The notes below the pieces were generated by a model that saw only the letters and a program-made list of their open reading frames with translations, was not told the origin of the DNA and did no database searches. Shown here piece by piece: positions 46,606-62,989 of a stretch of DNA of 64,000 bases; position 1 is the stretch's first letter; each line of letters opens with the position of its first letter. The stretch spans positions 55,695,870 through 55,759,869 of the forward strand of contig CM049307.1 of assembly GCA_026874595.1 (NCBI GenBank). Reading direction: 5' to 3'. Both the position numbers and the translations under genes were made by a program. This DNA is from Sipunculus nudus. Its lineage: Eukaryota > Annelida > Sipuncula > Golfingiida > Sipunculidae.

Positions 46606-49600
46606 GACCTGCTGTAGTAAGGTTATGCAAGCCAGTGTTGGTATGCAACTAGCGGTGTCAATTTCAAGTCTCATCACCAGGGATTCTTTGTTCGTGTGTG
46701 TGTGTGAGGTATTTTGTCAGTGGTTGTCTTTGTTAATTAAATGCTGATATGTGGTGCAGAACTTTATCAGATACAGCAATATGAGAAATGGTTGGATGGC
46801 CATACTGTTTGATTGGTCTTTTAGTTTGTTCTCAAACATTGTATATGATTATCATTTGAAAATTATTGATAGGTATATGAAGAAGGCAGCCAATGTCTTA
46901 GGGGAAGATGTCGCGTATCTCTATTTGATCAGCCCCTTGATCCTGTGAATCAAATATTTGCAGAGCACAAGAGTTTTGCCAAGTATCGTGGATTTATATC
47001 CCTACATTGGTGATGAAGGCCATTACATTTTATTTATTTATTTAAAAAATGTTCACTGCAACATTTTATAGGGCAGCCTGCACCAGACTTTACCTCTGTG
47101 GTTAGTAGAGCCCTGTGAGTGTGATAAGCCACATGCAGCAAATGTTATGGGCTACATGAAAGATCAGTGCTATACATAAAAGCAAGGATGGGTAATTGTA
47201 GTGATATCAGAAGATAGAGAATACAGTGAGACGGAATTATAAAGTACATTGTAGACCTAGCACTGCAGCCTGATGCTGATCCTGGTAGGTTCCAACAAAG
47301 ATGTTTTGAGAACACTGAAAGCTGAAGTTTATGCAAATTCAAGAGCACAGAGTTCCATCATATCTTTAGTGTACTTTAAAGGTCCGAGGACAAACCAGAA
47401 TTTGCCTTCATGTATTATATCATGGCAAAAATCAACTGGGTCATGTCAGTCATGTTGGGTTAAATATGGGGCATTGACAGTAACAGGCCTGTATTGGGGG
47501 ATATACTTGAGAAGTCTTCCATCACTTATTATTTTGTCAGGGATGCCAAGGATCTGCTGCTGCAGTAGTTTAGTGAAGGCTTTCTGTGTAAACTGCTGCT
47601 TTATATAACGCCATATAAAACATGTTTTATACTTCATTATTTCACACGTGTAAAAAAACTTCAATTTTATAAAAGAGAATTGGGAGTTTACAGCTGATGG
47701 TTGTAGTAAGAAATGGTTGTCTGTGTTAAGTTAAAAGGATGTTGGTCATGTTGTTAAAATTTGGTAGCTCATGACAATGTCATGCACAGACACAACCCAC
47801 AGGAATTTTAATAAGATTGGCAGTCATATAACATTTAAATTGATGATAATAACAATAATGGCTGTAATCTGTTGTGAAACAGATTTAAGTGATAAATCAA
47901 GCTATATATGGCAGCCATAGTTTCAGATGTGAGTGGGGTTATGAAAAAAACGGGGCAAATATGGTACAAGTAACCCTCCTGACCTTAGACTGGCGTTGTC
48001 CATTCTTCCATTTCCAGTGAAGTTGTTTATTCTTAATAAATGTAGATGAAATTTAAAGTACAGTGAAGCCCTAAACATGGTACTGACATTGGCAGTGTAG
48101 ACAGAATGTTATGAGGATTTGGCCTAAGGGTTCCACCAAGAAAAGTGAAATTTCAAATTTGCATGAACGACACAAAAATGTACAACAGTTCTGGAAAAAG
48201 TGCATTTGACAAATTTTATTCCATTCTTTAAATTCACAGCTATTTTTGAAGGCCCAATAACAAAATTAAACCATGGGTAACTAGAAATATGCATTCTAAG
48301 GAATGCAAGTGTCCACCACCTGGGGGTCCCAAACCAGTGCTTGCATTCACTTATTAGGCCCATATTCCCAGGTTCATTTGTGCATAAGAGACTCCAATGG
48401 CTTCAATTTTCACAGGCCTCTTCCCAAAATGCCCTAAAAATTTCATGAGATTCTGTTCATGATTGTGTTAGTGATGATGTGAACAAACACAAATTGGGAT
48501 TAATACATACCCTCCTGGCCGAAAAAAATAGGAATGAAATTTCGGTAGAAACACTTTTTTTGTGGATGTGGATGTGTGGATTAATTATCAAATCTTGTAT
48601 AGAGTTTATCTAAACTGCTTTTTTCCCATACAAATAGGTGGTTACTAATACTAGAAAACTTCACAGGGCTTCATAGAACAATGCCAAAGGTACACTTCAC
48701 CCACCCAGTTATGTTGTCTTAAAGATTTGTGTGATTGCATGAAGTTGTGTTCAGATTAACCTGGTACAAGTGTAAATCTATATAAAGAATATTGGTAACA
48801 GATCTTTTTTTAAACCATTTTGTTGTGGATCATGAATGTAAAACACTGGTTGATTACTCCCATGCACCTGTTTCATTTATATTTCTAAAGAAAAGCACAA
48901 GTCCATCAATTTTTCCCAGACTTGGGAGCATATATTAGGTTTATTTATGTTTAAGCTTTATGATTTAGTCTGTATTATATTATATTTTGCAGCTGATGTT
49001 TGTATAAGGGTCTGTTATAGATAAGAAATGACTTTAATGTGATGGCTCCCATAAATTGTGTGTATAAAGTATGATGCATTTGTTAATGATTCACATTTAT
49101 AGCATGTTCAGCTCCTACAACAATCACACAAATCACAGGAGCGAGTGGTTAATATGGCATGCACAGTTCATGTGGAGTATGTATGGGTTGTGTGAAATTT
49201 GATAAGTTGGGGCTCTGTAGAGCACATACCTGTACCAAGGTAAAAAAAACCCTATTGAGTCTCCCCTTTTATATGCAGTTCTACACTAGAATAAGTAGTA
49301 TTTAAAGGGGTCTTCCTTGCTCATATCCCACTCTCCTGCAGAGCTTTGCTGAATCAGGAACATTTGTTAATACATGCTAACAGACAAACAAACCGACACA
49401 GGTAAAAACATAACCACTTTGGTGGGATGACAGGAGTTTTGATAAGAACTTGGATATTGGAAAGGTGTATTTTGAATTTTGATTGATTAATTATGTTGCT
49501 ACATCACACTTTTCTACCAATGGATGTATTAATTTTTTTTTTTCCAGATAGTAAAAAAAAATGTGTCAAATTACCCTTTATTTCTCGAGAATGGAAATCA

Positions 49601-51814
49601 CAGCTGTGATAGACGGCACATACACAACCTACGAAATCTATTATGCTTTCTTTCAGATGTTCTCATTCCATAGATGGTACACGCAACTCTTATTAAAACA
49701 AAAGTCTGTGATGTCACAAAATATTTAGAATAATCATTCATGAAGAGACGCAGAACATTTGTATTTATCATTTGCAATTACAGCTTTTTATATTTTTATA
49801 CAATGAATTCTGTGTTATCAAGAAAAATGTTTTTACCACCATGTGTATCTGAATGCAAGACACAAAACCCTTTTGGAGTATGGTATGCAGTGTCACAAAG
49901 ATTTTTTTCCCCATAAACAGAACACCAAAGGATTTATGCTTGTAATAGGCCACATATTTTTTGCTGTTTCAGGGTTATATCAGCTCTCATTTTACTGGTT
50001 ATATTGGTACTATGTACTCTTACTAGCTTTGATTGTTTTGCTTCTTGTTCAGTTTATAGGAATATGCTACTTATAAATATATGCCAGTGAGATATAAATT
50101 ATACACACAACTATGTATTCATGTACAGTCACGGCCAGGTAGCTGCTTGTCAGAGTTCTCTTTTTAAGTATTGTTCGTAGAATGTACAGAGTAGCATACT
50201 GTATGTTACACCTTTTTATTTCCTGTAGGCAGCATGTGGCATTGAGACCTCTTTGGAGAGACTATAAAAATTTCTTCATATATACGGCATGTTTTATATT
50301 CACGTGGAGTTTGACCTCATGTATCATGTTGCATTCTGCTATACTCACTTTTAAGCGGGTTTTCTTTCATCCCATTTCATCTGTGTTGCATGATATTTTC
50401 TCCAGAGCAGCCCTTGATGGTATAGTGTTATCTATTTATCCAGTGTTACAACATTCACAGTCAGAATTAGGGTGTAAACGAACACTTAAAAATCATGAAT
50501 ATAATTTCACTTAAAAGTAAGCATACACTTAATTGCTCTGCAGTCTTTTTCTTACTCCTGTACATACACAAACATAAAACAGTTGTTCTTCATTTCTCTT
50601 TTGTGTGTTTATGGAAGACATGAATTTGTGTTTTACTTTTATATGATCATGTACAAACACCTCTCACAGACTTCCGTTTTGTAAACACACAAACGTCAAA
50701 ACACGTCTTTCATAAGCTCCCCAGCTTGTTCACGCATTCACACAAACTCATGTCAAAACAGAAATCGTCCTGAAAGTTCCATTGTATTTATTTCTGCGCG
50801 CACACACAGAAATATAAAAATGCAAATCCTTCACATCTCATTTGTTCAAACAAGCACATTTTTCAATCTCTTTCACGGAAACACACACACACACAGGGAG
50901 AGTGTCATAGGTCAGTTTGTATGTGTTAGACAACTTGAGATGTAACACCAAAAAGTCGTTAAATCAAATTTGATCCAGTGAGATTACAAGGAAGTGGCTA
51001 GTGTCTACGACATGGTATTTGCTTTGATCACTGTTAGTTTGATGATTTTCACTCACTTATATAAAACGTGCTCTGAGTGGTATAAGCTTGTTAAATGATC
51101 TGGGGACACTGCAAGACTTTGCTGTGTTTGTCTTTTGTTCGAATGAAATGCATCAATGAGACTTCAGTCGAGACTTGTAATGAGCTGTCGAATTAAGTCA
51201 CAATTTGGAGGGACATTCAGTCAGTCCTGGCCCTATTGACTTTCACTTAATCGGAATTTAATGACGTAAAAGTTATTAAAAACAGTACCTAGGATTAGAC
51301 AGGGTTTATCGTCAGCTCCTGTAATGAGTAGGATTTCTGAACGTCACATCCAGTTGACGCTGGCGGAAGAACCTTCAAAAATATGAACAGGTGTCGCATG
51401 TAATACGTTCTGTTCACCTGTCCTCATCTCATCTTACATTACAGTCTATACATCCAAATCTGTGTATCACTTTGTCCTTCTGTTTGTTATGACGATACAA
51501 TCTTAATTGTTGATGCAGGCCTTTAAAGACTTGTTTGGTAATTAAACATGCAAATAAATGTAATGTAGGGGGAAATTCTCGCTTTGACAAATGGGTAGCT
51601 ACAGGATCACCATGGACATTTGCAAACATTTGTAAAATAATAAAAAAAAAAAAGTGTAACGAAATACATGATGTTACGTTTCTAGGTGTTCTTGACTTGA
51701 ATGGCGAGGAATTTGATTTGAGCATACGCATTACTTATGTATATGTTTGGTGAGTATGCCTGGAAATTCTCTGAATACCATTTGCTTTTGAAGAGTTAAA
51801 ACAATTTAATTTTT
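46606..51814. other. ANKRD40 3' UTR and intergenic DNA; no further gene recognised
   Basis: It begins with the untranslated tail of ANKRD40; AATAAA at about 48,036 is one possible but distant signal. It contains the family B copy at 48.1 kb and CA-rich patches (50,880-50,900). Open frames up to 111 codons lack any family signature and look like chance. Confidence 0.4.
48120..48530 (+). repeat. Family B repeat, copy 2
   Basis: Same motif order as 37,230-37,585 and on the same strand: GCCCATATTCCCAGG, TTCATTTGTGCATAAGAGAC, AATTTCATGAGATTCTGTTC and GATGTGAACAAAC. Confidence 0.6.
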
Positions 51815-53522
51815 ATGCCCCCGCCACAAAGTGTGGGGGCATATAGTTTTACCCATGTCCGTCCTTCCGTCATTCCGAAATCAAACAGTTGTACGGACTT
51901 TTTTTCGCAATGCCTGCAGATATTGGCCTGATTTTTGGTGTGTGGGCAGATAATGACCAGTTACAGATCGAGTTCGGGTTTCGTCCCGGTTGACCTATTT
52001 TGACCGTTTTACGGCTCCTAAACTTAGAAAATTTCATGAAAAATAGAAATTTTCATGGCAAATACACGTACGGACTTTTTTTGCAGTGCCTGCAGATATT
52101 GGCCTGATCTTTGGTGTGTAGGCAGATAATGACCAGTTACAGATCGAGTTCGCGTTTCGTCCCAGTTGACCTAATTTTGACCGTTTTACGGCTCCTGAAC
52201 AGAGAAAATTTCATGAAAAATAGAAACTTTCATGACAAATACACATGTACGGACTTTTTTTCGCAATGCTTGCAGATATTGGCCTGATGTTTGGTGTGTA
52301 GGCAGATAATGACCAGTTACAGATCGAGTTCGCGTTTCTTACCGGTTGACCTACTTTTGAACGTTTTATGCCTCCTTAACTTAGAAAATTTCATGAAAAA
52401 TAGAAATTTTCATGACAAATACACATGTACGGACTTTTTTTTTGCAGTGCCTGCAAATATTGGCCTGATTTTTGGTGTGTGGGCAGATATAGACCAGTTA
52501 CAGATCGAGTTCGCGTTTCGTCCGGGTTGACCTACTTTTGACCGTTTTACGGCTCCTGAACATAGAAAATTTCATGAAAAATATGAACTTTCATGACAAA
52601 TACACATGTACGGACTTTTTTTCGCAATGCCTGCAGATATTGGCCTGATTTTTTGTTTGTTGGCAGATATTGACCAGTTACCGATCGAGTTAGCGTTTCG
52701 TCTCAGTTGACCTACCCTTGACCGTTTTACGGCTCCTTAACATAGAAAATATTTCATGAAAAATAGAAATTTTCATGACAAATACACATGTACGGATTTA
52801 TTTTTTGCAATACCTGCAGATATTGGCCTGATTTTTGGTGTGTGGGCAGATAATGACTAGTTACAGACCAAGTTCAAGTTTTGTCCCAGTTGACCTGCTT
52901 TTGACTGTTTGATGATGCTCTAACATAGAAAATTTCATTAAAAAGTGCACATGTACAGACTTTTTTTCGCAGTGCCTGCAGATACGGGCCTGATTTTTGG
53001 TGTGTAGGCCAATAATGACCAGACCGATCGAGTTCTTGTTTTGTCCCAGTTGACCTACTTTTGACCATTTGACTGCTCCTGAACATAGAAAGTTTCATGA
53101 AAAATAGAATTTTTCATAACAAATGCATATGTACTGACTTTTTTTCCTCAATGCCTGCAGATACCACCCTGATTTTATATGTATGGGCAGATAATGACAG
53201 TTACAGATCGAGTTCGCGTTTTGTCCTGGTTGACCTACTTTTGATTGTTTTACGGCTCCTAAACATAGAAAATTTCATGAAAGACAGAAATTTTTATGGA
53301 AAATGCACATGTATGGACTTTTTTTCACAATGCCTGCAGATACTGGCCTGATTTTTGGTGTGTTGCTTGATAATGACCCGTTACAGATCGAGTTTGCATT
53401 ATGCCCTTGTTGACCTACTTTTGACCATACGACACCTCCTGAACTTAAAAAAATTTCAAAATTTAACAAATGTTTCTCATTTGCCCCAGGCGGGGGCTAT
53501 CGTGTCGTTCCGACACATCTAG
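51815..53522 (+). mobile_element. Pearl-like/Helentron-associated non-autonomous element
   Basis: A 5' arm with a hairpin (TATGCCCCC...GGGGGCATA) leads into nine tandem core units of about 164-181 bp. Each begins ACGGACTTTTTTT and contains GCAGATATTGGCCTGATTTT, GTTACAGATCGAGTTCG and TTGACCTACTTTTGACCG. Unit starts lie near 51,893, 52,070, 52,250, 52,430, 52,610, 52,790, 52,955, 53,132 and 53,313. The 3' arm ends GGCGGGGGCTATC, then hairpin GTGTCG-TTC-CGACAC, then ATCTAG before T. Arms around tandem cores plus a 3' hairpin before CTAG match the described pearl/HINE elements of molluscs. No Rep/helicase is present, so it depends on an autonomous helper. Open frames in it are by-products of the repeat. 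Confidence 0.8.
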
Positions 53523-54781
53523 TTGAATATGTAATTTAAGTACATATCCCTGTCATTTTAGAAAATGTTTACAGAATATTATCTTTGAAACGTTCATATA
53601 ACAGGTAAAATCATGCAAAAAAAGCTTTAAAAAAGAATTATGAGCTGCAAGTTTTGACGAACCCCGGTATTAGGAAAACCCAAGCAAGATTCATAATGTC
53701 ATTTTAGGATGTTTTATATCGTGGAAAAAATAATGAAAATGCTGATCTTCAAAAAATGTAAAGCCCATTCCTGACATATATACCTTTCGTTCTGTAGGAA
53801 TTAATGCAACCAAGTAAGATTGCTGTGCAAATCTCTAACATATTATATATATGTGTGTGGTTGTGTGTGTGTGTGTAGTTAGCTTGATATAAATATATAT
53901 CCCCAGGTTGAAGGTGCAGAGATGTTTGCCAGGACTTCAGTACCGTTACCCCGCGCTGTAGAAACTTGCAAGCGAGATAAAGTCATTGTTTTATTTTTCA
54001 AATTTACTTCTTCAAAATAGTTTCTTAGTTTAATTCGTTTCCTTAAATTGTATGTGTATGAATGGTGCAGTTATATAGAACTTCTTCACCGTGCCAATAC
54101 TTTTTGAAAAGAACTAACTGAGCTGTTGAAACAACCATGACAGGGAAATCCCCCGTGACTAAAAAATTCCGGATCTCCTCAAACGCTTAGTATTTCTGAC
54201 ACTGCCAGCCCAAAATTTTCAGGGAAGAATAAAAACATGTATTACTAGATTTAAGTCGTTTCTAAATTTTGCCTGTGACGTCACACTTTGCACCAGCCAA
54301 TTACATCAGGGCCCATGCAGTCTGTGGTTTGGATCCATGCACGTTCCACCAAGTGCTACTATAGGTTTCCTAAGGAGTCTTGGTTTACCTATCTACAGAC
54401 AAATCAAAATGCCGAAGGCCAAAGACTTGTCAGTGATAGTGATATTGAGAGTTTGCAAGAAGATGTAAAGATGCAATAAAAAATGTTTAAAACTATGCCA
54501 TGTTACCTCTTAGTAGATACTATAGTAAAGTATCACCATATTAATGGAAATGCGGGAAGTGGATGAAAATGAAGCTTTAAATACTTTCGGCGAAGTATCC
54601 TTTGTTTTACAACTAATTACAGATTTGGCCATGTATTCTATTCTAGATTACCAGCTTAGGTATTCATATACAAATTCACTAAATAAAACCAACATGTATG
54701 TGATGTATTTGCAGAAATGATCAAAAATCGTGTGTCGCATCAACTGGATCTCCATTGATTTACTGAACACATAAATTCTCT
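53523..54781. other. Intergenic, nothing certain
   Basis: A 63-codon plus-strand frame (54,288-54,479) directly precedes AATAAA, but I recognise no protein in it. A short TG-rich microsatellite lies at about 53,850-53,880. Confidence 0.35.
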
Positions 54782-55324
54782 GTTGTCATGCCATTTAACC
54801 TGAAAATTCTCATAATATCGCCCAGGTTGCTGCGCCATTCGCATCGATTTTGTTGGCAAATACGGCAATCGGACAGTCCTTGGCAATGCCTGCGAATTCA
54901 AAGGGGAATGGTAAATTACAAAAAAATCGTCATCTAGCAAACAAAACGACGTGACATAGTAATAATAACAAGGCAATATAGTAACATGAATATGGCATGA
55001 ATATTACATTGAAATTAATTAACTCATTTGTTTTGTATGTGTTTTACCCATTTCATTTTACTGAAAATTATTCATCTTTCAGACATATTTAGCTTCATGA
55101 GAGAACTTACAAAGAATTGGGCCAACTACAGTTCAATAGCGCCAATTTAATTTGGTGATCTGATTCAGAGTAGCTGTTTGGTCAAAGAATTAATGATTGC
55201 ATATTTGGTCTCCATTTTGACTTTTTGTACATAATTGTAAGAGTTTATACATAATTATGTATGTATGTATACATATATATATATATAAATATATATATAT
55301 ATTTATATATATATATATATATAT

Positions 55325-55473
55325 AATATAGATATGCAAGTCTATAAAATATACATATGCAAGTTTATAAAATATAGATAAGAAAGCCTATAAAATATAG
55401 ATATGCAAGTATATAAAATATAGATATGCAAGTCTATAAAATATAGATATGCAAGTATATAAAATATAGATAG
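55325..55473 (+). repeat. Short tandem array, about 23-bp unit
   Basis: About six copies of ATATAGATATGCAAGTCTAT(AAA) lie directly after a TA-rich microsatellite, within an intron of the SAR1 pseudogene. Confidence 0.85.
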
Positions 55474-56605
55474 GCCATACATGCGGACCATGCAGGTCTG
55501 TAGCTAACATTTTAAGGTTCGTCCTCCGTATGGTTAAACAGGACTGTTATATATATGAGCGGTCAGCAAGACAGGAAAGTATACATAAGCATGAGTGAGA
55601 ATAAACCTTACCGTTAGTTCCGCGGCTGACTCTTTTAGCTTCTCTTTCTCCGTTACGTAAACCAGGAAAACGATACCGTTCGCTTCGGATGTGTATCTTT
55701 TCCACTCACGACGGGCTGCATGTAAAGAACAAAATGAAAATTCTCAATAAAACACACACATACATGTATCAGAAAACATCTGCCTTTAAAACAGAAAATC
55801 AGGCGAAAAGATTTCTTTAATGAATATTGAACACTTAAAGAACAAAGTGTCTTTCTTTTAAAAACCCACTTGGTTCCATCTGTTCAAGTTTAAATAGGGC
55901 AGAGGATATTTTTATTTACGAGAGAACATCTAACTACACTATAGAATTTGTACAATAATGCTTATGCATATATACAAAGTCCCTATGGTTGGCATGTTTA
56001 ACTTCTCGTAACTTGTTAAGTAGTCGGAAAAAATCCATCACACAAAAAAGAGAAGAAATAAGTATTACAGAATATGCTATGGATATATACATTTGATGGA
56101 AATAACAAGCAGTTTTCTTAATATTTATGATAAACTTAAGAAATACTATGGAACTTTAGATGTTTAAGACATGTTCAAATATTTACAATATATTTATACC
56201 AGCCGTTGTTTGATATTAGCATTTATCTTATAAATGTTAATACTTTTATATAACTCTGGTTCAAATGAGCAAACTACCGTCTATACCATATACATGTCCG
56301 CCAGTATCATACGTGGTGAAAGTCTTCCCTTCAATTTGCAACGACTACGTATTTGTTGAAAAAGCAATGGAATGGAAACAAATACGAAAATTCAGATTTT
56401 ATGAAAGATAAGGCAAGCGCGTGGAAAATATCGTTCAGTATGTATAGCATATAAATATATTTTCCATATAAAACAGATATAAGCAACACACACCAAATCA
56501 CATAATGTTCTATCTCTGTCACCATGTTATATGACGTCAACACTTCCATCCCGACATGGTTTTTAACTAGCAAAATAGCTATTGAACTCTTGAAAGGATT
56601 AAAAC

Positions 56606-56933
56606 CTAGCATTCCAAATTATATATGCGTAGGCAGTACGTATGCGTATGCAGCTAAAACGGACGCCTGTGATTCCATAAAAACGTACGCGTATACGCAG
56701 CAACATCGGGCTTATAATATGGAGCTGCATGAGTGTAGAGAAGTCATCTACCATAATAATCTGGCACTGACGTCAAAGTTTGGTTTTTCCCCATCCGTTA
56801 CCATGCGTGTGCGTTTTCAATAGCAACCCTGAGCGATCCCAATGAGAGAATATAATGTATGCAATGCCTATCTGCATACGCATACGTAACGCATACACGT
56901 ATATTGTATACGCATAAATGGAATGCCACCTTA
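56606..56933. mobile_element. MITE with GGCATTCCA ends and CATACGCATACG arrays
   Basis: The left AGCATTCCAAATTATATATG and the inverse of the right end GGCATTCCATTTATGCGTAT agree. Both subterminal regions repeat TACGTATGCGTATGCAG and its inverse. It is about 328 bp and non-coding, and lies in an intron of the SAR1 pseudogene. Confidence 0.65.
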
Positions 56934-57689
56934 ACATATATTATTAGAATTACTGTACGTTAATACCGTAAACGGATAAAAAAACCACTACATTGGTCGA
57001 GATGTCCGAGTTGTCAGCCGGTAAAGCAAGGGCGTTTTTAGATGTTAGAAACATAGTCAGAACAGCCAGGCCGTAACGTAGACATGCGTACCATAAAATA
57101 TGTATGATAAAACGTAATTCCATGCCTAGACAGGTGTCCACGACTTAATCCGGAACTTCTACGATGGTCAGAGAACCATGAGTTAATTATGTAATTTGCC
57201 GCTAGGTGGTAATACCCGTCGAAGGTGTTAATATATGGCCAGAGTAAGTCTTATAAGCTCTACCGACTGAGCCAGTCTAAAACATCTCTACTTATACATG
57301 GCCGCATGGTAGGTAGCGTCTGTTTCAAGATGCCTGTCTTCAGTTTGTGCTGCAGGGTCGTGTTGAAAGTGAAGTACAAGCAGAAATACGATCACGTGAA
57401 AAAACCTGGTTGAGAAAATAAATTGAGAGGACCGCCTTCCAAAAAAATGTTCAAAATTAAGTGTGCAACAATCAAGACCAACACAGTGACTAGCAAATAC
57501 AAGGTAACAAAGCGCCTGACTGGTAACGACAACCGCAAAAGCTGTAAAACTCTACAGATAAAACATTATATATAATGCACTTGCTTTTTGAAGTTGCAAA
57601 CTACTGTGTCGATGCTGAGAAGAAGGCGATGTACCAAAAGATACGAGAAATGTCAATATTTCACAGTCCATCAGAGACTCCATAAGCGT

Positions 57690-58070
57690 AGAGATCGAAC
57701 CTACCACAGTACGGTTTTCACGCTGACAGATCAATAAAAGAAATATAGGTCTATCTGAAATGCAGAGAACATCAACACCCTTCTCGTTATCATTTATTGA
57801 TCTGACAAAAGCTTTTGATCTTGTGAGCAGAAACAGGTCTTTTAAGGTTTACCTCAGTTGGGTTGTCCACCCAAGCTTCACTGATGGTATGTTGACTGAG
57901 TTCAGCATCATGCCTCAGTATTCGAAGAATCAGAAGTAAACAGCGGATGGAACGAGATTGTGTCCACCCAACAACCCTCATCAGATTCCTTTTTTTATTG
58001 ATGCACATACTCGCCTCTAGGTTTGACGGCAAATTTTTAATATTTAGGAAGTGCTCATGATGGATATACC
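57690..58070 (+). pseudogene. RTE-type non-LTR reverse transcriptase fragment, dead
   Basis: The plus strand reads PQYGFHADRS, then SFIDLTKAFDLVSRN, the conserved catalytic-palm motif with its Asp, then in another frame GCPPKLH, and further on a remnant resembling the TRxDGKLFN region. Stops and frameshifts separate them. Only an internal part of the RT domain remains. It sits between the two SAR1-like copies. Confidence 0.7.
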
Positions 58071-58285
58071 CTTTCTCGGCACACTCTAAAACAGAACTCG
58101 AGTTCTTGAATGAACCCTTACAGCACACATTGCGACCTCTTTAGCAACACTAATTCACACAGCTCTATGTGTTCATACGTTGCATCCTAGAAATCTCGTT
58201 GAAATGCAAGGTCGCCAACATCGAGGTCTTTCAAAAGCAGATATATCTTCTAAGTGGTCATCCTACAACGCTAACGTCGATCATA

Positions 58286-58466
58286 TACAGTGGAACCCCG
58301 CCTTGCGACCACCCCGCAATTGCAACCACCCGCACAATAACGACCACTTTTCCTGGTCCCGAATATACGATTCACGTAACTTACTGTTTCACAAATACGA
58401 CCACCCCTAAATTACGACCACTTTAGTTAGTCCCCAAGGTGGTCGTAATTGTGGGGTTCCACTGTA
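58286..58466. mobile_element. 181-bp Tc1/mariner-type MITE (CAGTGGAACC family)
   Basis: TACAGTGGAACCCCG and CGGGGTTCCACTGTA-type ends (right end GTGGGGTTCCACTGTA) are inverted. Inner TACGACCACC/GGTGGTCGTA blocks fold back. TA lies at both edges. Same family as 34,550-34,731 and 45,309. Confidence 0.8.
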
Positions 58467-59801
58467 TATATATGCGCTGGTTCGGTCATTTTCTTGATGG
58501 GAGATGGAATACCCTTCCGCTAGAGGTCGTTTCTACTCGAAACGAATCCCTTTTGTTTGGCTGTGTGGGACGGCCGGGATAACTTTACTCAACTATAAAA
58601 CTTTAAAGTCAAAATTTGTTACAGTTCAAGGAAACACCTTCTGTTTACATTCCATTTATGCATGCTTACAAATATTACTTAATTAATAAAGTCCTTACAT
58701 TAAAAACACCCATGTTTATGTAATTTGCCATGAAACACTTGAACGGACTATATTGTCGACTTCACCACATTTTTACCTACGCCGCTGGTGAATTTAGAAG
58801 CCCCGGTCCATTGTTGGGGTCAGATTTTGAACAGCAGTCGTAGTCATATGGGATCGAGTCTGCGCAGTGTGTATGGGGGGTTACCATATACGACATAGAA
58901 ACAGAGACGTTACACTTCAATTAGCCACCGATAAAAAACGAAAGAATCATAAAAGCTGGACTTTCAGCCTCGGGCCAACCACAACAAGCACACACGTACT
59001 AACAAACACGCACACACAGATGCACCAATTTTCTAATGTCAAGGTTGCCATCGTGTACTAAGATCCCGCAGTGGATAGTGGATATCACTATCTCTCTAGA
59101 CGATGTCAGTCACCTAAATAAGGCAGCCACAACATGGCACAATTCCGTAGTCTTAAAAGGAAGTAGATTGCCAACCATGCATGCATATTTTTAAAAAAGA
59201 CATATCGAATGTTTACACATGCTGTGAACAACCTTTTGCATTCATTACACAGATATCTTTATCAGACAAAATATAGGCCTACAATATTGGGAACTACTGT
59301 AAATACAGGTTAAATAAAATGCTTACCCATGATTGATCCCCTCAAAGTCCAAATAACTTCACTACATTCATGTGCCACTTGCACTGTCCGCTCGCCCGCG
59401 TATAACTGTTATTTAAAATAGTTCTGTTCTATTGCGGGTCACATTTCGGTTTCAGTTTTACATTTGTTACACACACACACATACTCGCTTAGGTCTTTTT
59501 TCTCTTTCCCATTTGAAATAAAAACATATATATTCTTATATGATTTAACAAATCAACACATAAATTTGATAATGAAACAATAAATGTGTCCAATAATGAA
59601 AATCATTTAAAATATGTATACCTGTATTTAAAATTATTTGATCCACATTTACATATATTTTAATATGTTTATCACAGTTTATGAATAGTTACACGTTTTC
59701 TTCGAACCACATGTCAACGTTTGTAACCAAGGGTGGCTTGGATGTTACTGAACAAAAGTTCGAATTCAACATCATATCCTTCTTCATGTCAGTCCGTTTG
59801 G

Positions 59802-62989
<3,188 letters not shown>

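Larger units (their letters stand above)
54782..57385 (-). pseudogene. Decayed tandem copy of the SAR1-like GTPase
   Basis: Four exon remnants lie in the same order and strand as the intact gene. About 57,297-57,385: HKLKTGILKQTLPT survives, but the P-loop GLDNAGKT is destroyed. About 56,285-56,345: GKTFTTYDTGGH. About 55,612-55,720: [20 protein letters not shown] then KESAAEL. About 54,782-54,892: AKDCPIAVFANKIDANGAA, followed by a 1-base frameshift and a stop before the IFRLNGMTT remnant. This last exon has also lost about 18 bases at its start. First and last exons are not found. GTP binding is impossible without the P-loop, so it is called a pseudogene. It arose by tandem duplication of the gene at 59.8-63.0 kb. 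Confidence 0.85.

Noticed and set aside
50182-50514. 110-codon plus-strand frame after ANKRD40
   Set aside because: AT-rich chance frame with no start context, splice partners or recognisable family.
52291-53351. Several similar short frames with RNFHDKYTCTDFF-type text
   Set aside because: By-products of the 175-bp core repeats of the pearl-like element.
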